64,000 bases of DNA from Lacrimispora xylanolytica (GCF_026723765.1 NZ_CP113524.1:915001-979000), one strand, 5' to 3'. Positions 17,924-27,601 are shown, counted from the first letter of the stretch. Numbers and translations: made by a program. Notes: a model not told the origin generated them from the sequence alone.

Positions 17924-19228
17924 ATGACAGTGGAGAGTAAAAATAAATTTTGGAAGGGTGCCCTGGTCGGGGCACTGTTAACTGCATTAGCAGGCCTCGT
18001 GATCGTAGGAATGTCCCTGGGAATATTTCTGATTGGGAAAGCTGCAATTGATGGAAATGGACAGACTGCGGAATCAGCCCAGACAGAAAATCAGCAGGGA
18101 AATTTAGACTTAAATCAGATTACTTCCAAGATACAGACGATTCAGGCAGTAATAGACAAATATTATCTATTTGACGAAGACACCAGCGATGTGGAAGACT
18201 GGATCTATAAGGGGATGTTAAGTGGACTTGGCGATCCTTATACGGTTTATTACACCGCTGACGAATATAATAAGCTAAAGGAGGATACGTCCGGAGAATA
18301 TTGTGGAATTGGAGTCATGGTCAGCCAGAGTGCTGAAACTGGCATTATCACCATAACCAAGGTATTTGAAGGAACTCCAGGCGCCCAGGCAGGTATTTTG
18401 CCGGGAGATCTTCTTTATAAGGTGGGAGATCAGGAAGTAACAGGCATGGATTTAGAGCTTGTAGTCAAGGATCACATTAAAGGGGAAGAAGGAACACCGG
18501 TCACCATTACTGTTCTCCGTAAAGATACAGGGAAATACATTGATATGACAATGGAGCGCCGGCAGATTACCGTTCCTACGGTTGAGCATGAAATGCTTGC
18601 TGATAAAGTAGGATATATTTCCGTAAGCCAGTTCGATTCAGTGACAGCCGACCAGTTCAAGGCTGCCATTGATGACCTAGAAAAACAGGGAATGAAAAAG
18701 CTGGTGGTGGACTTAAGAAATAATCCAGGAGGAATTGTGGACTCTGTAGTTTCCATGTTGGATTATATTCTTCCTGACAATCTGGAAATTAAGGGAGATC
18801 CAAACCTTGTAAGAAAGAAGAAGGATAAGACACTTCTTGTTTATATGGCTGATAAAAATGGCAAGGGCGAGCAGTATTATGCCAAGGACGGCCACCAGAT
18901 CGATGTACCGATGGCTGTTTTAGTCAATGGTCAGTCAGCCAGTGCTTCCGAGGTATTTTCCGGTGCATTAAAGGATTATGGAAGAGCCAAACTGGTGGGA
19001 ACAAAGACGTTTGGTAAGGGAATTGTGCAGACATTATTCCCTCTGGATAAAGGAACTGCCATTAAGATGACAGTTGCTCATTATTATACACCCAATGGTT
19101 TTGATCTTCACAAAAAGGGCTTAGAGCCTGATGTACCTGTGGAATTAAAGGAAGAATTAAAGACCAAGATTAAAATTGAGCATGAGGAAGATAACCAGCT
19201 TATGGAAGCCATCAAAGCTCTGAAATAA
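17924..19228 (+). CDS. S41 family C-terminal processing peptidase
   Basis: A 434-aa membrane-anchored serine protease of the CtpA/Prc type. It has an N-terminal anchor (about residues 10-37), then a PDZ domain (about 115-200, GIGVMVSQSAETGIITI and GILPGDLLYKVGDQEVTG). The catalytic domain has the nucleophile in NGQSASASEVFSGALKDYG and the lysine in GTKTFGKGIVQ. In ftsEX-linked clusters these proteases are thought to trim the hydrolases. The start is uncertain: ATG 17924 is only 1 nt after AGGAG, whereas GTG 17930 has ideal 7-nt spacing and may be the real start. Confidence 0.93.
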   Translation: MTVESKNKFWKGALVGALLTALAGLVIVGMSLGIFLIGKAAIDGNGQTAESAQTENQQGNLDLNQITSKIQTIQAVIDKYYLFDEDTSDVEDWIYKGMLSGLGDPYTVYYTADEYNKLKEDTSGEYCGIGVMVSQSAETGIITITKVFEGTPGAQAGILPGDLLYKVGDQEVTGMDLELVVKDHIKGEEGTPVTITVLRKDTGKYIDMTMERRQITVPTVEHEMLADKVGYISVSQFDSVTADQFKAAIDDLEKQGMKKLVVDLRNNPGGIVDSVVSMLDYILPDNLEIKGDPNLVRKKKDKTLLVYMADKNGKGEQYYAKDGHQIDVPMAVLVNGQSASASEVFSGALKDYGRAKLVGTKTFGKGIVQTLFPLDKGTAIKMTVAHYYTPNGFDLHKKGLEPDVPVELKEELKTKIKIEHEEDNQLMEAIKALK

Positions 19229-19262
19229 GAATGGATATAAAATGAAATATAATATGTAAAAT

Positions 19263-19302
19263 AAGCCTCCTGGTTCGGTGAAGTGCCAATTCAGGAGGCT
19301 TT
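19263..19302. terminator. Bidirectional terminator between convergent genes
   Basis: Ten-pair stem AAGCCTCCTG/CAGGAGGCTT. On the - strand it is followed by TTATTTTA, on the + strand by TTTCGTGTT, so it can serve both the protease gene and the threonine aldolase gene. Confidence 0.75.
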
Positions 19303-19361
19303 CGTGTTATAGTCTTGTATTATGGTAAGAAGTATATTGTGAGATACCCAGCAGAAAGGGA

Positions 19362-20393
19362 TTATTCCTGAATATTGTCTTTTAGTGTCTTGATAAATTC
19401 TCTGCAGGCCTCTTCTTTGGTTGCCCATGAAGTAACCAGTCGGATGGCAGAGTGGTTGTTATCAAAGCGTTCCTGAATGGAAAATAGAAAATCCTTTTCA
19501 AGCTTTTCAATCAATTTATCAGGAAAAATGGGAAAGAGCTGGTTAGTCATGGAGTCTGAATAAAAGGAGAAACCACAGGAAGAAATACCATCTCGCAACA
19601 GGGTCGCCATCTCATTGGCATGTGCAGCCAGGTCATAGAAAAGGTTATTTTGAAACAGCTCCTCAAACTGGATTCCAAGAAGCCAGCCTTTTGCCATCAT
19701 TGCGCCACGCTGCTTTATAAGAAAACGCAAGTCCTGCTTTAAATCTTTATGAAGGATAATGAGGGCTTCCCCAAAGAGGGCGCCATTTTTGGTTCCTCCA
19801 ATATAAAATGCATCGGTAAGTTTTGCAATATCGGAAATTGTTACGTCGTTGATTGGGCTTGTCAGGGCAGAGCCTAAACGTGCACCGTCAAGGAACAGAT
19901 ATAAATCTTTCTGGCGGCAGATATGATGAAGGGACTCTAATTCAGCTTTGGTATATTGAGTTCCTATTTCTGTAGAGTTTGAGATGTAGACCATTTTAGG
20001 CTGTACCATATGCTCTGTGGTATGGTCCTCCAGAGCCTTTAAAATATCAGCGGGAGTCAGCTTGCCATCGTTACTTGGCATGGCAATGACCTTATGCCCT
20101 GTGGCTTCAATGGCGCCGGTTTCATGCACATTGATGTGTCCCTTATCTGTTGAGATCACAGCCTGCCAGGGGCGGAGAGCCGCTGCTATGGTTATTAAGT
20201 TGGTCTGGGTACCACCTGTGATAAAATGAATGTCACTATCTATTTGTCCAATTTCCTCACGGATGAGTTCTCTGGCATGGCTGCAGTGGTCATCAAGGCC
20301 GTATCCTCCATTCTGGATTAAGTTAGCCTGGATCATGGCTTCCAGTATCTTTGGGTGTGCGCCTTCGCTGTAATCGTTATTAAAGCTGTACAT
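19362..20393 (-). CDS. Low-specificity threonine aldolase
   Basis: A 343-aa PLP enzyme that cleaves L-threonine or allo-threonine to glycine and acetaldehyde. Landmarks are FNNDYSEGAHPKI, FITGGTQTNL, HINVHETGAIEATGHKV, FLDGARLGSAL (aspartate near the PLP nitrogen) and YIGGTKNGALFGEAL with the Schiff-base lysine. Length and motifs fit the family throughout. It is monocistronic, with GCAGGAGG 8 nt before the start on the - strand. Confidence 0.93.
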   Translation of the reverse strand: MYSFNNDYSEGAHPKILEAMIQANLIQNGGYGLDDHCSHARELIREEIGQIDSDIHFITGGTQTNLITIAAALRPWQAVISTDKGHINVHETGAIEATGHKVIAMPSNDGKLTPADILKALEDHTTEHMVQPKMVYISNSTEIGTQYTKAELESLHHICRQKDLYLFLDGARLGSALTSPINDVTISDIAKLTDAFYIGGTKNGALFGEALIILHKDLKQDLRFLIKQRGAMMAKGWLLGIQFEELFQNNLFYDLAAHANEMATLLRDGISSCGFSFYSDSMTNQLFPIFPDKLIEKLEKDFLFSIQERFDNNHSAIRLVTSWATKEEACREFIKTLKDNIQE

Positions 20394-20528
20394 AAAAAGT
20401 CCTCCTGCTGTTAATCTATATGAATAGTATCATATATCAAACCGGTATGAATTGCAATCCAAAAGAAAGAATGGAATATTTGTATCAGGACTGGGAGATT
20501 CTGAAAGATATATGGAAATTTTCTATAA

Positions 20529-20542
20529 AGAACTGATGTTCT
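20529..20542. promoter_or_regulatory. LexA (DinR) box upstream of uvrB
   Basis: AGAACTGATGTTCT has intact GAAC and GTTC half-sites with a four-base centre, the Gram-positive SOS-box layout. It lies about 30 bp upstream of a TATAAT (20573-20578) with extended TGA, and 67 bp before the uvrB start. Confidence 0.8.
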
Positions 20543-20572
20543 TTTTGCCTATACATTTTGTTATGGCTATGA

Positions 20573-20578
20573 TATAAT
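20573..20578 (+). promoter_or_regulatory. -10 element of uvrB promoter
   Basis: TATAAT preceded by TGA (extended -10). No good -35 is visible at 17 bp, consistent with an extended -10 promoter. The downstream ribosome site is TTGGAGGTG. Confidence 0.65.
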
Positions 20579-20609
20579 TGGCATTAAGAGATTTTGGAGG
20601 TGAAACATT

Positions 20610-22595
20610 ATGGAGTTTAAACTACATTCAGAATATGCCCCTACTGGTGACCAGCCGCAGGCCATTGAAAAGCTGGTAAAAGGATTTGAGGAGGGCAATC
20701 AGTTTCAGACATTGCTTGGTGTTACAGGCTCAGGTAAGACGTTTACCATGGCCAATGTCATTCAAAGAATTCAGAAGCCAACTCTGATTATTGCCCATAA
20801 TAAGACTCTGGCGGCACAGCTGTATGGAGAATTCAAGGAGTTCTTCCCGGAAAATGCAGTGGAGTATTTTGTATCTTATTATGATTATTATCAGCCGGAA
20901 GCTTATGTTCCTTCTACAGATACCTACATCGAAAAGGATTCTGCCATTAACGATGAGATTGATAAGCTGCGACATTCCGCAACAGCGGCTCTTTCTGAGC
21001 GGGAGGATGTAATTATTGTTGCTTCCGTGTCCTGTATTTATGGTCTTGGAAGCCCCATCGATTATAAGGAGATGGTTATTTCTTTAAGACCTGGAATGAT
21101 AAAGGATCGGGATGAGGTAATTCATAAGCTGATTGAAATCCAATATGACAGGAATGATATGGATTTCAGGCGCGGTACCTTCCGGGTGAGGGGAGATGTT
21201 TTGGAGGTTTTCCCAGCTTATTCGGGAAGTGAAGCATACCGCATAGAATTTTTCGGAGACGAAGTGGAGAGAATCACGGAAATTGATACTCTAACGGGAG
21301 AGATCCGGGCAGAGCTTGGTCATATCGCTATCTTTCCTGCCTCTCATTATGTAGTCTCCAGGGATAAGATGGAGCGTGCTGCGGAAGCGATTCTTTTAGA
21401 GCTTAAAGAGCAGGTTTCTCATTTTAAAAGTGAAGACAAGCTGTTAGAAGCTCAGAGAATTTCGGAACGGACCAATTTTGATGTGGAGATGATGAAGGAA
21501 ACTGGTTTCTGTTCCGGAATTGAGAACTATTCCAGACATTTGACGGGAAGTCAGGAGGGAGAGCCACCCTGTACCCTGATTGACTATTTCTCCGATGATT
21601 TCCTGATTATGATTGATGAATCCCATATTACACTTCCTCAGGTCAGAGGAATGTATGCAGGAGACCGGTCCAGGAAGACCACTCTTGTCAATTATGGCTT
21701 CCGGCTTCCTTCTGCTTTGGATAACCGCCCTCTTAATTTTCAGGAGTTTGAATCAAAAATCAATCAGATGCTGTTTGTATCGGCGACTCCTTCTGTTTAT
21801 GAGGCAGAGCATGAATTATTGCGGGTGGAGCAGATCATACGTCCTACCGGACTTTTGGATCCGGAAATCGATGTTAGACCGGTGGAAGGCCAGATTGATG
21901 ATCTTGTATCTGAGGTCAACAAGGAAATTGCGAAGAAGAACAAGATACTCATTACCACGCTGACCAAACGTATGGCAGAAGATTTGACTGATTATATGAG
22001 GGAAATTGGCATTCGGATAAAGTACCTCCACTCGGATATTGATACCTTGGAGCGTTCGGAAATCATTCGGGATATGCGTCTTGATGTGTTTGATGTTCTG
22101 GTTGGAATCAACCTTCTAAGAGAAGGACTCGATATTCCTGAAATTACTCTGGTTGCCATTCTTGATGCAGATAAAGAGGGATTCCTGCGCTCGGAAACCT
22201 CACTCATTCAGACCGTTGGACGTGCGGCCAGAAACTCGGAAGGCCATGTCATCATGTATGCGGACCACATTACCGATTCCATGCGTGTGGCAATTGAAGA
22301 GACCAACCGAAGAAGGGCAATCCAGCAGCAGTATAATGAAGAACATGGAATTACTCCAACTACCATTAAAAAATCCGTCCGGGATCTCATTGCCATTTCA
22401 AAAGCTGCGATTGAAGATGAGAAGGACTTTAAGAAAGATCCGGAGTCTATGGATGCCAAGGAACTGGAGAAGCTTTCCAAGGAGCTCACCAAAAAGATGC
22501 ATCAGGCTGCTGCAGAGTTAAACTTCGAGGAGGCGGCAAAGCTGCGTGACCGAATGGTTCAGATAAAGAAGATGCTTCAGGAGATTGATGACTAA
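20610..22595 (+). CDS. uvrB: Excinuclease ABC subunit UvrB
   Basis: A 661-aa DNA damage recognition helicase of nucleotide excision repair. It has Walker [11 protein letters not shown] (about residues 38-47), the beta-hairpin region [24 protein letters not shown]-type DESH, helicase motif VI region QTVGRAARN, and the C-terminal UVR domain (about 620-660, [16 protein letters not shown]) that contacts UvrC. Length is standard. A LexA box upstream makes it SOS-regulated, as in other Firmicutes. uvrA is not adjacent in this window. Confidence 0.98.
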   Translation: MEFKLHSEYAPTGDQPQAIEKLVKGFEEGNQFQTLLGVTGSGKTFTMANVIQRIQKPTLIIAHNKTLAAQLYGEFKEFFPENAVEYFVSYYDYYQPEAYVPSTDTYIEKDSAINDEIDKLRHSATAALSEREDVIIVASVSCIYGLGSPIDYKEMVISLRPGMIKDRDEVIHKLIEIQYDRNDMDFRRGTFRVRGDVLEVFPAYSGSEAYRIEFFGDEVERITEIDTLTGEIRAELGHIAIFPASHYVVSRDKMERAAEAILLELKEQVSHFKSEDKLLEAQRISERTNFDVEMMKETGFCSGIENYSRHLTGSQEGEPPCTLIDYFSDDFLIMIDESHITLPQVRGMYAGDRSRKTTLVNYGFRLPSALDNRPLNFQEFESKINQMLFVSATPSVYEAEHELLRVEQIIRPTGLLDPEIDVRPVEGQIDDLVSEVNKEIAKKNKILITTLTKRMAEDLTDYMREIGIRIKYLHSDIDTLERSEIIRDMRLDVFDVLVGINLLREGLDIPEITLVAILDADKEGFLRSETSLIQTVGRAARNSEGHVIMYADHITDSMRVAIEETNRRRAIQQQYNEEHGITPTTIKKSVRDLIAISKAAIEDEKDFKKDPESMDAKELEKLSKELTKKMHQAAAELNFEEAAKLRDRMVQIKKMLQEIDD

Positions 22596-22625
22596 AAGGT
22601 TAATAAATTGTACAAGTAACCGCCA

Positions 22626-22654
22626 TTGACATTGTTTCTCAGTAATAGTAAAAT
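22626..22654 (+). promoter_or_regulatory. Promoter of feoAB
   Basis: TTGACA (22626-22631), a 17-bp spacer and TAAAAT (22649-22654). The predicted start point is near 22661, at the edge of the inverted repeat below. Confidence 0.85.
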
Positions 22655-22659
22655 CTCTA

Positions 22660-22690
22660 TGGATGCCAGGAAGTTAAAGTGTGGCATCCA
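22660..22690 (+). promoter_or_regulatory. Inverted repeat in the feoA leader
   Basis: TGGATGCC (22660-22667) and GGCATCCA (22683-22690) are perfect inverted arms with a 15-base loop. They begin at the expected transcription start and end exactly where the ribosome site GAGGAG begins. It could be a repressor operator over the start point or an RNA hairpin that affects translation. Confidence 0.65.
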
Positions 22691-22702
22691 GAGGAGATAA
22701 TC

Positions 22703-22936
22703 ATGAAGCTGCATGAAGGAGAAATTGGGAAGACATATATTGTGTACAGCGTTATGGTTAAGGATGCGATTACGAGGCGGCTGGAAGCCCTGGGGGTCAC
22801 GGAGCTGACACCCATAACTCTGATGAATAAAAAGGGAAGCGGTACTGTAATTATTAAGGTAAGGGGTACCAGGCTTGCACTGGGTAGAAAGATATCAGAG
22901 GGAATTGAAATAAGGGAGGCAGCCAGCCATGAATGA
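22703..22936 (+). CDS. feoA: Ferrous iron transport protein A
   Basis: A 77-aa SH3-like cytoplasmic protein that assists FeoB. The sequence shows the FeoA pattern: a short N-terminal strand, RRLEALGVTELTPITLMNK, GSGTVIIKVRGTRLALGRKISEGIEI. ATG 22703 follows AGAGGAGATAATC. It overlaps feoB by 8 nt, so the two are translationally coupled. Confidence 0.92.
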   Translation: MKLHEGEIGKTYIVYSVMVKDAITRRLEALGVTELTPITLMNKKGSGTVIIKVRGTRLALGRKISEGIEIREAASHE

Positions 22937-24926
22937 CGGTAACCAGGAAATACGCGTTGGATTTGTGGGAAACCCAAACTGTGGAAAAACCACTTTATTT
23001 AATGCATTTACGGGAGCCAGATTAAAGGTGGCTAACTGGCCGGGAGTTACGGTTGAACGAATGGAAGGAATGACCAGTTATAAAGGCATTCCCATACGTG
23101 TCATTGACACGCCTGGAATTTACAGCCTGTCCTGCTATACCTTAGAAGAGAAGGTAACAAGAAAGTGCCTGGAAGATGGTGAGGTTGACGTTATTGTTAA
23201 CGTTTTAGATGCTTCGTCTCTGGAGAGAAATTTATATCTCACGCTTCAGTTATTGGAGCTTAATATTCCTGTGGTACTTGCATTAAATATGATAGATATT
23301 GTGGAAGAGAGGGGAATGGAAATAAACCTCCCTAAGCTGTCTGATATGCTTGGTGGAATTTCAGTGGCAGCTGTTTCTGCAAGAAACCGGAGCGGGCTAA
23401 AAGAACTTTTATCCGCAGTGGTTAATCCGAATAAGAATCCGCAGAAAGTACCGGTAGTCACTTATACTCCTAAAATTGAAAATAAGATATCAAAAATACA
23501 AACCATTTTAAAAGCCAATGATAAAAGCCTGGATAATATAAGATGGTATGCTATAAAGTATTTAGAGCATGATGAAAAGATTATGACGGAGCATCCGATT
23601 CAGCTGGACCATATGATTGACCAGAACTATGAAAAGGAGATTATCAGCCAGAAATATAACCGCATTGAGGAAATAATAAAAGCATGTCTTGTTAAAAAAG
23701 AACAGGGAGCGCAGCGAACGGATGCTGCCGACCGGTTTATGACACATCCGATTCTGGGAGTACCTATTTTTCTTGGAATCATGGCACTTGTTTTCTTTCT
23801 CACATTTACGGTGGGAGATTTTCTTAAGGGATATTTTGAGATTGCCCTTGATTATGTTTCTGTGTTCATAAGACAGCTTATGATTGGGATTCACGCTTCT
23901 GGCTGGATTACTTCATTGGTGGTGGATGGAATCATAGCCGGTGTTGGAGGTATCCTTACATTCCTGCCCAATATATTTATCCTGTTTCTGGCGTTGGCCT
24001 TTTTGGAGGACAGCGGATATATGGCAAGAGTGGCTTATGTCATGAATGAAATTATGGGACGGGTGGGATTGTCTGGCAAAGCATTTCTTCCTATGCTTCT
24101 TGGATTTGGCTGTACCGTGCCAGCTGTTATGGCAGCCAGAGCCCTTCCAAGTGAGAGGGACAGAAAGAGAACCATTCTTATTACGCCTTTTATGTCATGC
24201 TCAGCCAGGCTGCCTATTTACGTGCTATTTTCTGAAATGTTTTTTCCGGATCATGCATTGATGGTCGCCTATTCTCTTTATTTGGTGGGACTTTTAGTTG
24301 CCATTGGTATTGCTTTTGGATCCCGCCGTCTGCTAGGAAGGGGAGAGGAAGACGTACTTCTTATCGAGCTTCCGGAATACAAAGCTCCCAATGGAAGAAC
24401 GATTGGGATTTATGTATGGGATAAGGTAAAGGATTACTTAAGCAAAGCGGGAACAACTATATTTCTTGCTACCATTGTTTTGTGGTTCGTATTAAATGGA
24501 GGTCCGTCTGGTTTCGTTACAGATGTGGAAAATAGCTTTGCAGCTATGATCGGGCGTACTCTTGTGCCTGTGCTTCGACCGGCAGGACTTGGAGACTGGA
24601 GAATCGCTGTAGCACTCATCTCAGGGCTTTCTGCCAAAGAGGTAGTAGTATCCAGCTTTTCTGTTTTATTTGGTGTCAACAATATAAACTCGGCAGCAGG
24701 AATGAGCAATCTGCTTGGAAGCCTTGGAAGCTTTGGTTTTAATGGTGTGAATGCTTATGCGTTCATGATCTTTTGCCTGCTTTACTCTCCCTGTATTGCT
24801 GCAGTTGCAACAATTAAGAAGGAAACCGGCTCTTTAAGCTGGACGATTGGTATGGTTCTCTTTCAGATTTTTATTGCCTGGGGAGCCGCTGTACTGGTAT
24901 TTCAGATTGGAAGTCTTATCTTATAA
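22929..24926 (+). CDS. feoB: Ferrous iron transport protein B
   Basis: A 665-aa GTP-dependent Fe(II) transporter. The cytoplasmic G domain (about residues 8-170) has G1 GNPNCGKTTLFNAF, G2 GVTVE, G3 DTPGIYSL and G4 NMID. The membrane part (about 275-660) has the duplicated Gate regions, including LLGFGCTVPAVMAARAL with the conserved cysteine, and a second CSARLPIYV. No separate FeoC is visible. It forms an operon with feoA under the promoter at 22626. Confidence 0.97.
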   Translation: MNDGNQEIRVGFVGNPNCGKTTLFNAFTGARLKVANWPGVTVERMEGMTSYKGIPIRVIDTPGIYSLSCYTLEEKVTRKCLEDGEVDVIVNVLDASSLERNLYLTLQLLELNIPVVLALNMIDIVEERGMEINLPKLSDMLGGISVAAVSARNRSGLKELLSAVVNPNKNPQKVPVVTYTPKIENKISKIQTILKANDKSLDNIRWYAIKYLEHDEKIMTEHPIQLDHMIDQNYEKEIISQKYNRIEEIIKACLVKKEQGAQRTDAADRFMTHPILGVPIFLGIMALVFFLTFTVGDFLKGYFEIALDYVSVFIRQLMIGIHASGWITSLVVDGIIAGVGGILTFLPNIFILFLALAFLEDSGYMARVAYVMNEIMGRVGLSGKAFLPMLLGFGCTVPAVMAARALPSERDRKRTILITPFMSCSARLPIYVLFSEMFFPDHALMVAYSLYLVGLLVAIGIAFGSRRLLGRGEEDVLLIELPEYKAPNGRTIGIYVWDKVKDYLSKAGTTIFLATIVLWFVLNGGPSGFVTDVENSFAAMIGRTLVPVLRPAGLGDWRIAVALISGLSAKEVVVSSFSVLFGVNNINSAAGMSNLLGSLGSFGFNGVNAYAFMIFCLLYSPCIAAVATIKKETGSLSWTIGMVLFQIFIAWGAAVLVFQIGSLIL

Positions 24927-24949
24927 ACTTAACATTGAGGAATCCATGA

Positions 24950-25723
24950 ATGAATGATAAACTGCTTGTGGAAACTGCCGTACTGGCAGGTGAAATTATG
25001 TTGATAAGCGGTGCGGAAATTTTCCGTGTGGAAAATACCATTGACCATATTTTGAGAAAAGCGGGGCGGGAGACGTCTGAGGCAATTGTTTTTTCTACAG
25101 GTATTTTTGCTTCTCTCAATGACCCTTCCATTGAGGCAATTACAGTTGCCAGGAGAGTGACTGGGAGATCCACCAACTTAAACAGAGTGTATCTGGTAAA
25201 TGATGTATCAAGAAAGCTATGTGAAGACCGAATTACGGTGGAAGAAGCATATAGGAAACTGAAAGAAATTCGAACCACGATGCAGTATAGCAGATGGCTA
25301 AAGGATGCGGGTATTGTTGGGGTCTCTGTATTTTTTACTCTGTTGCTGGGAGGAGGAGGCAGGGACTTTTTAGCAGCAGCCATAACCGGAGCGGTTCTTG
25401 CTGTTGCGATGGAGGTATCCAGCCGTCTTAAGCTCAATGATTTTTGCATGAATGGAATCAGCGCATTTTTAATTGCATTTACTGCTTTGTCCGTGGAAAA
25501 GCTCCTGCTGCCAGGAATCAGAAGTGATATCATTATTATTGGAGCCATAATGCCATTGGTTCCAGGGGTTATATTTACCACTGCGATTCGGGATACCTTA
25601 AATGGAGACTATGCTTCAGGAACAGCCAGAATGATGGAGGCAGTGGTCATCGCGCTTTCCGTGGCAGCAGGGGTAGGTGCTGGAATCAGGCTCTTTCAGT
25701 TTATGGGAGGACAACTATGGTAA
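24950..25723 (+). CDS. Threonine/serine exporter, ThrE N-terminal-type subunit
   Basis: A 257-aa protein of the split ThrE family (formerly DUF1212). The N-terminal hydrophilic domain carries ETAVLAGEIMLISGAEIFRVENTI and FSTGIFASL. It is followed by five hydrophobic helices (about residues 115-250), with ILPGIRSD and LVPGVIF. Together with the next gene it should make the two halves of an amino-acid exporter; threonine/serine specificity is inherited from Corynebacterium ThrE and is unproven here. ATG 24950 has TTGAGG about 10 nt upstream. It overlaps the next gene by 7 nt. Confidence 0.88.
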   Translation: MNDKLLVETAVLAGEIMLISGAEIFRVENTIDHILRKAGRETSEAIVFSTGIFASLNDPSIEAITVARRVTGRSTNLNRVYLVNDVSRKLCEDRITVEEAYRKLKEIRTTMQYSRWLKDAGIVGVSVFFTLLLGGGGRDFLAAAITGAVLAVAMEVSSRLKLNDFCMNGISAFLIAFTALSVEKLLLPGIRSDIIIIGAIMPLVPGVIFTTAIRDTLNGDYASGTARMMEAVVIALSVAAGVGAGIRLFQFMGGQLW

Positions 25724-26136
25724 TGCAGACAATTGGTGCGTTCTTTGCGGTTATCAGCTTTGCTCTGGTTTTGGAGCTGCCGAAGAAGTATGTGGTTTTA
25801 GCAGGAGGAATTGGTGCTGCAGGCTGGCTTTCCTATCTTTTGGTGGACACCGCAGCAGGCTCGGTCACAGCTGCGGCATTTTTATCCACGCTTTTGGTTG
25901 CTCTGGCAAGCCATGTATCGGCCCGCATTTTTAAAGCCCCAGTCACAGTCTTCTTAGTGGCAGGTATTCTGCCTTCTGTGCCTGGAGCTTCTATTTACAG
26001 GAGTGTTTCCTATGTAATAAGCAATGATCCGGAGCTTTCCAGTCATTATCTGGTTCAGACGCTGCAGATCTCAGGTGCGATTGCTATGGCGATTTTCATT
26101 ATGGATTCTTTGTTCCGATTGATACAGAAGAAGTAA
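25717..26136 (+). CDS. Threonine/serine exporter, ThrE C-terminal-type subunit
   Basis: A 139-aa membrane protein with four to five hydrophobic helices (ThrE_2, formerly DUF3815). Typical motifs are ALVLELPKKYVVLAGGIGA and VAGILPSVPGASIYRSVSY. It is coupled to the larger subunit by overlap. Its last 38 bases run antisense to the end of the convergent DUF5688 gene. Confidence 0.88.
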   Translation: MVMQTIGAFFAVISFALVLELPKKYVVLAGGIGAAGWLSYLLVDTAAGSVTAAAFLSTLLVALASHVSARIFKAPVTVFLVAGILPSVPGASIYRSVSYVISNDPELSSHYLVQTLQISGAIAMAIFIMDSLFRLIQKK

Positions 26137-27064
26137 AGGCAACAGACAGCTGGTCCGTACTTCTGGAATAGAAATAGATGTGATTGGATAAACGGTCTTC
26201 TACCGGGACCTCTTCCTGGTTGATAGCAAATACGGTTTCAGCCAGCTCTTCGATAGAAACGTTTTTACTGTTAGGAATGATCAGGACTTCGTGAATGCTG
26301 GAGGGCAGAATGATTAGATCACTGTCGGTGCATGCTGCGAAGTCTTTTAATATATCTTCATAAAACATGCAGGCGGCACCACTGATTCCGGTGTGGTTGG
26401 AGAGAACGTACATGGGAGGAGAAAGGGGCTCTGTATCAAAAAAGTCCAGAAGATCATCTTCGCATATTTCTTCCTGGGAAGATTTTATAGCGATATCCTT
26501 TATGACCTCAGAAAGTGACCGGATTCGAGCTGGAAACAGACGGGGAGTATTGAGTTTTGCAGCCTCTTGCAGCTCACCAAATGATAGATTCCAGGTTTTT
26601 AAATGGCTATTTAGAATGAGGGCTGTTAGAAGATTGTCCTGGGCTTCATGTACATAGATGCTAAAAACAAGACATAAATCAAGTGCTGGATATGAGATGT
26701 GGGGGATTTGGGAAAGCTGTGCCTGATTGGCGGATTCATTGATTAAGCGGTAAATAACACGGCTTTTTATATGGTCAGGTGAAGTGAGATCGTTAAGATG
26801 GACTTCATCTGGCAGCTTGTTTGTCTGATAGAGCAGTAGAATATCGTTAATTATCTCGTCAATTGGGACACCCTCCATATGACAGTTGTAAAATTGATTT
26901 AAGTAGATGGTGGGAGCAGCTTTTTCTCCGGTTCTTCCGATGCAGATTCCGTCCAGGCTTAATCCATTGTTCTTTGTTATGGGCTGAATGTTTAGAGTAT
27001 ATTCAGAGCCAAGACGTTCTTTCAGGGATTGTTTGATGGTTTCAAGAAATGATTCGTATACCAT
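26099..27064 (-). CDS. DUF5688 family protein
   Basis: A 321-aa soluble protein of unknown function, matching the DUF5688 family common in Lachnospiraceae (opening MVYESFLETIKQSLKERLG, middle SPDHIKSRVIYRLINES and FGELQEAAKLNTPRLFP, end PVEDRLSNHIYFYSRSTDQL). No catalytic motif or membrane segment is obvious. GGAGGTATACT precedes the start on the - strand. Its 3' end overlaps the exporter gene in antisense. Genomes of this group often carry several paralogues; only one is seen here. Confidence 0.8.
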   Translation of the reverse strand: MVYESFLETIKQSLKERLGSEYTLNIQPITKNNGLSLDGICIGRTGEKAAPTIYLNQFYNCHMEGVPIDEIINDILLLYQTNKLPDEVHLNDLTSPDHIKSRVIYRLINESANQAQLSQIPHISYPALDLCLVFSIYVHEAQDNLLTALILNSHLKTWNLSFGELQEAAKLNTPRLFPARIRSLSEVIKDIAIKSSQEEICEDDLLDFFDTEPLSPPMYVLSNHTGISGAACMFYEDILKDFAACTDSDLIILPSSIHEVLIIPNSKNVSIEELAETVFAINQEEVPVEDRLSNHIYFYSRSTDQLSVAFTSSVSIGTKNP

Positions 27065-27130
27065 AGTATACCTCCTTAGATATGATGTATGTAAATTGCT
27101 TTAAGCAGATTTACAACGAATGAAGATGTG

Positions 27131-27160
27131 TTAATCCTTTAAATAAAATAGAAGGATTAA
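27131..27160. repeat. Inverted repeat in the 27065-27355 intergenic region
   Basis: TTAATCCTT (27131-27139) and AAGGATTAA (27152-27160) form a perfect nine-base inverted pair about 70 bp upstream of the DUF5688 gene. It could be an operator. The rest of the 290-bp gap is AT-rich. Confidence 0.5.
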
Positions 27161-27316
27161 GAAGTGATATTAGAATTAGATGTGATATAGACTTGTTTCT
27201 TTTCATTATACCGAAGCAGAAGGAAAATAACAACCGATTTATTTCTTTTTCATTAGTTTTATGGCTGTCTGGTGACAAATGGAAGAAAATTAACATATTT
27301 TAACAGTATTTTGTGG

Positions 27317-27322
27317 TATAAT
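27317..27322 (+). promoter_or_regulatory. Extended -10 promoter of the small membrane protein gene
   Basis: TGGTATAAT: a consensus -10 with TGn extension 34 nt before the start codon. The -35 region is weak. Confidence 0.6.
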
Positions 27323-27355
27323 CAAATTATCAAATAATACGAGGGGGATAAAAAA

Positions 27356-27601
27356 ATGATTAGAAAATTTCCTTATTTTGTTCTGGGTATTCCGATTACT
27401 TTAATTGCAGCCTATGGAATTTTTGTTATCCTGGCAAACAGGAATCAACTCTCGCAGCTTATTGTTTTTATTGGTCTCTTTGCTTTGGGCATGGGGCTAA
27501 ATATTTGGGGAATGAAGTCAAAGGAAGTAAAAAGACCAGAATTCCAGGCAGGTATTATTAATCTAAACGGAGAAAAAAAACTACATGAACTAGAATATTA
27601 A
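27356..27601 (+). CDS. Small membrane protein of unknown function
   Basis: An 81-aa protein with two predicted membrane helices (about residues 6-26 and 34-52), ending in a hydrophilic tail rich in Lys and Glu. I do not recognise a family. A clear ribosome site (ACGAGGGGGAT), an extended -10 promoter and a downstream terminator support it as a real monocistronic gene. Confidence 0.7.
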   Translation: MIRKFPYFVLGIPITLIAAYGIFVILANRNQLSQLIVFIGLFALGMGLNIWGMKSKEVKRPEFQAGIINLNGEKKLHELEY

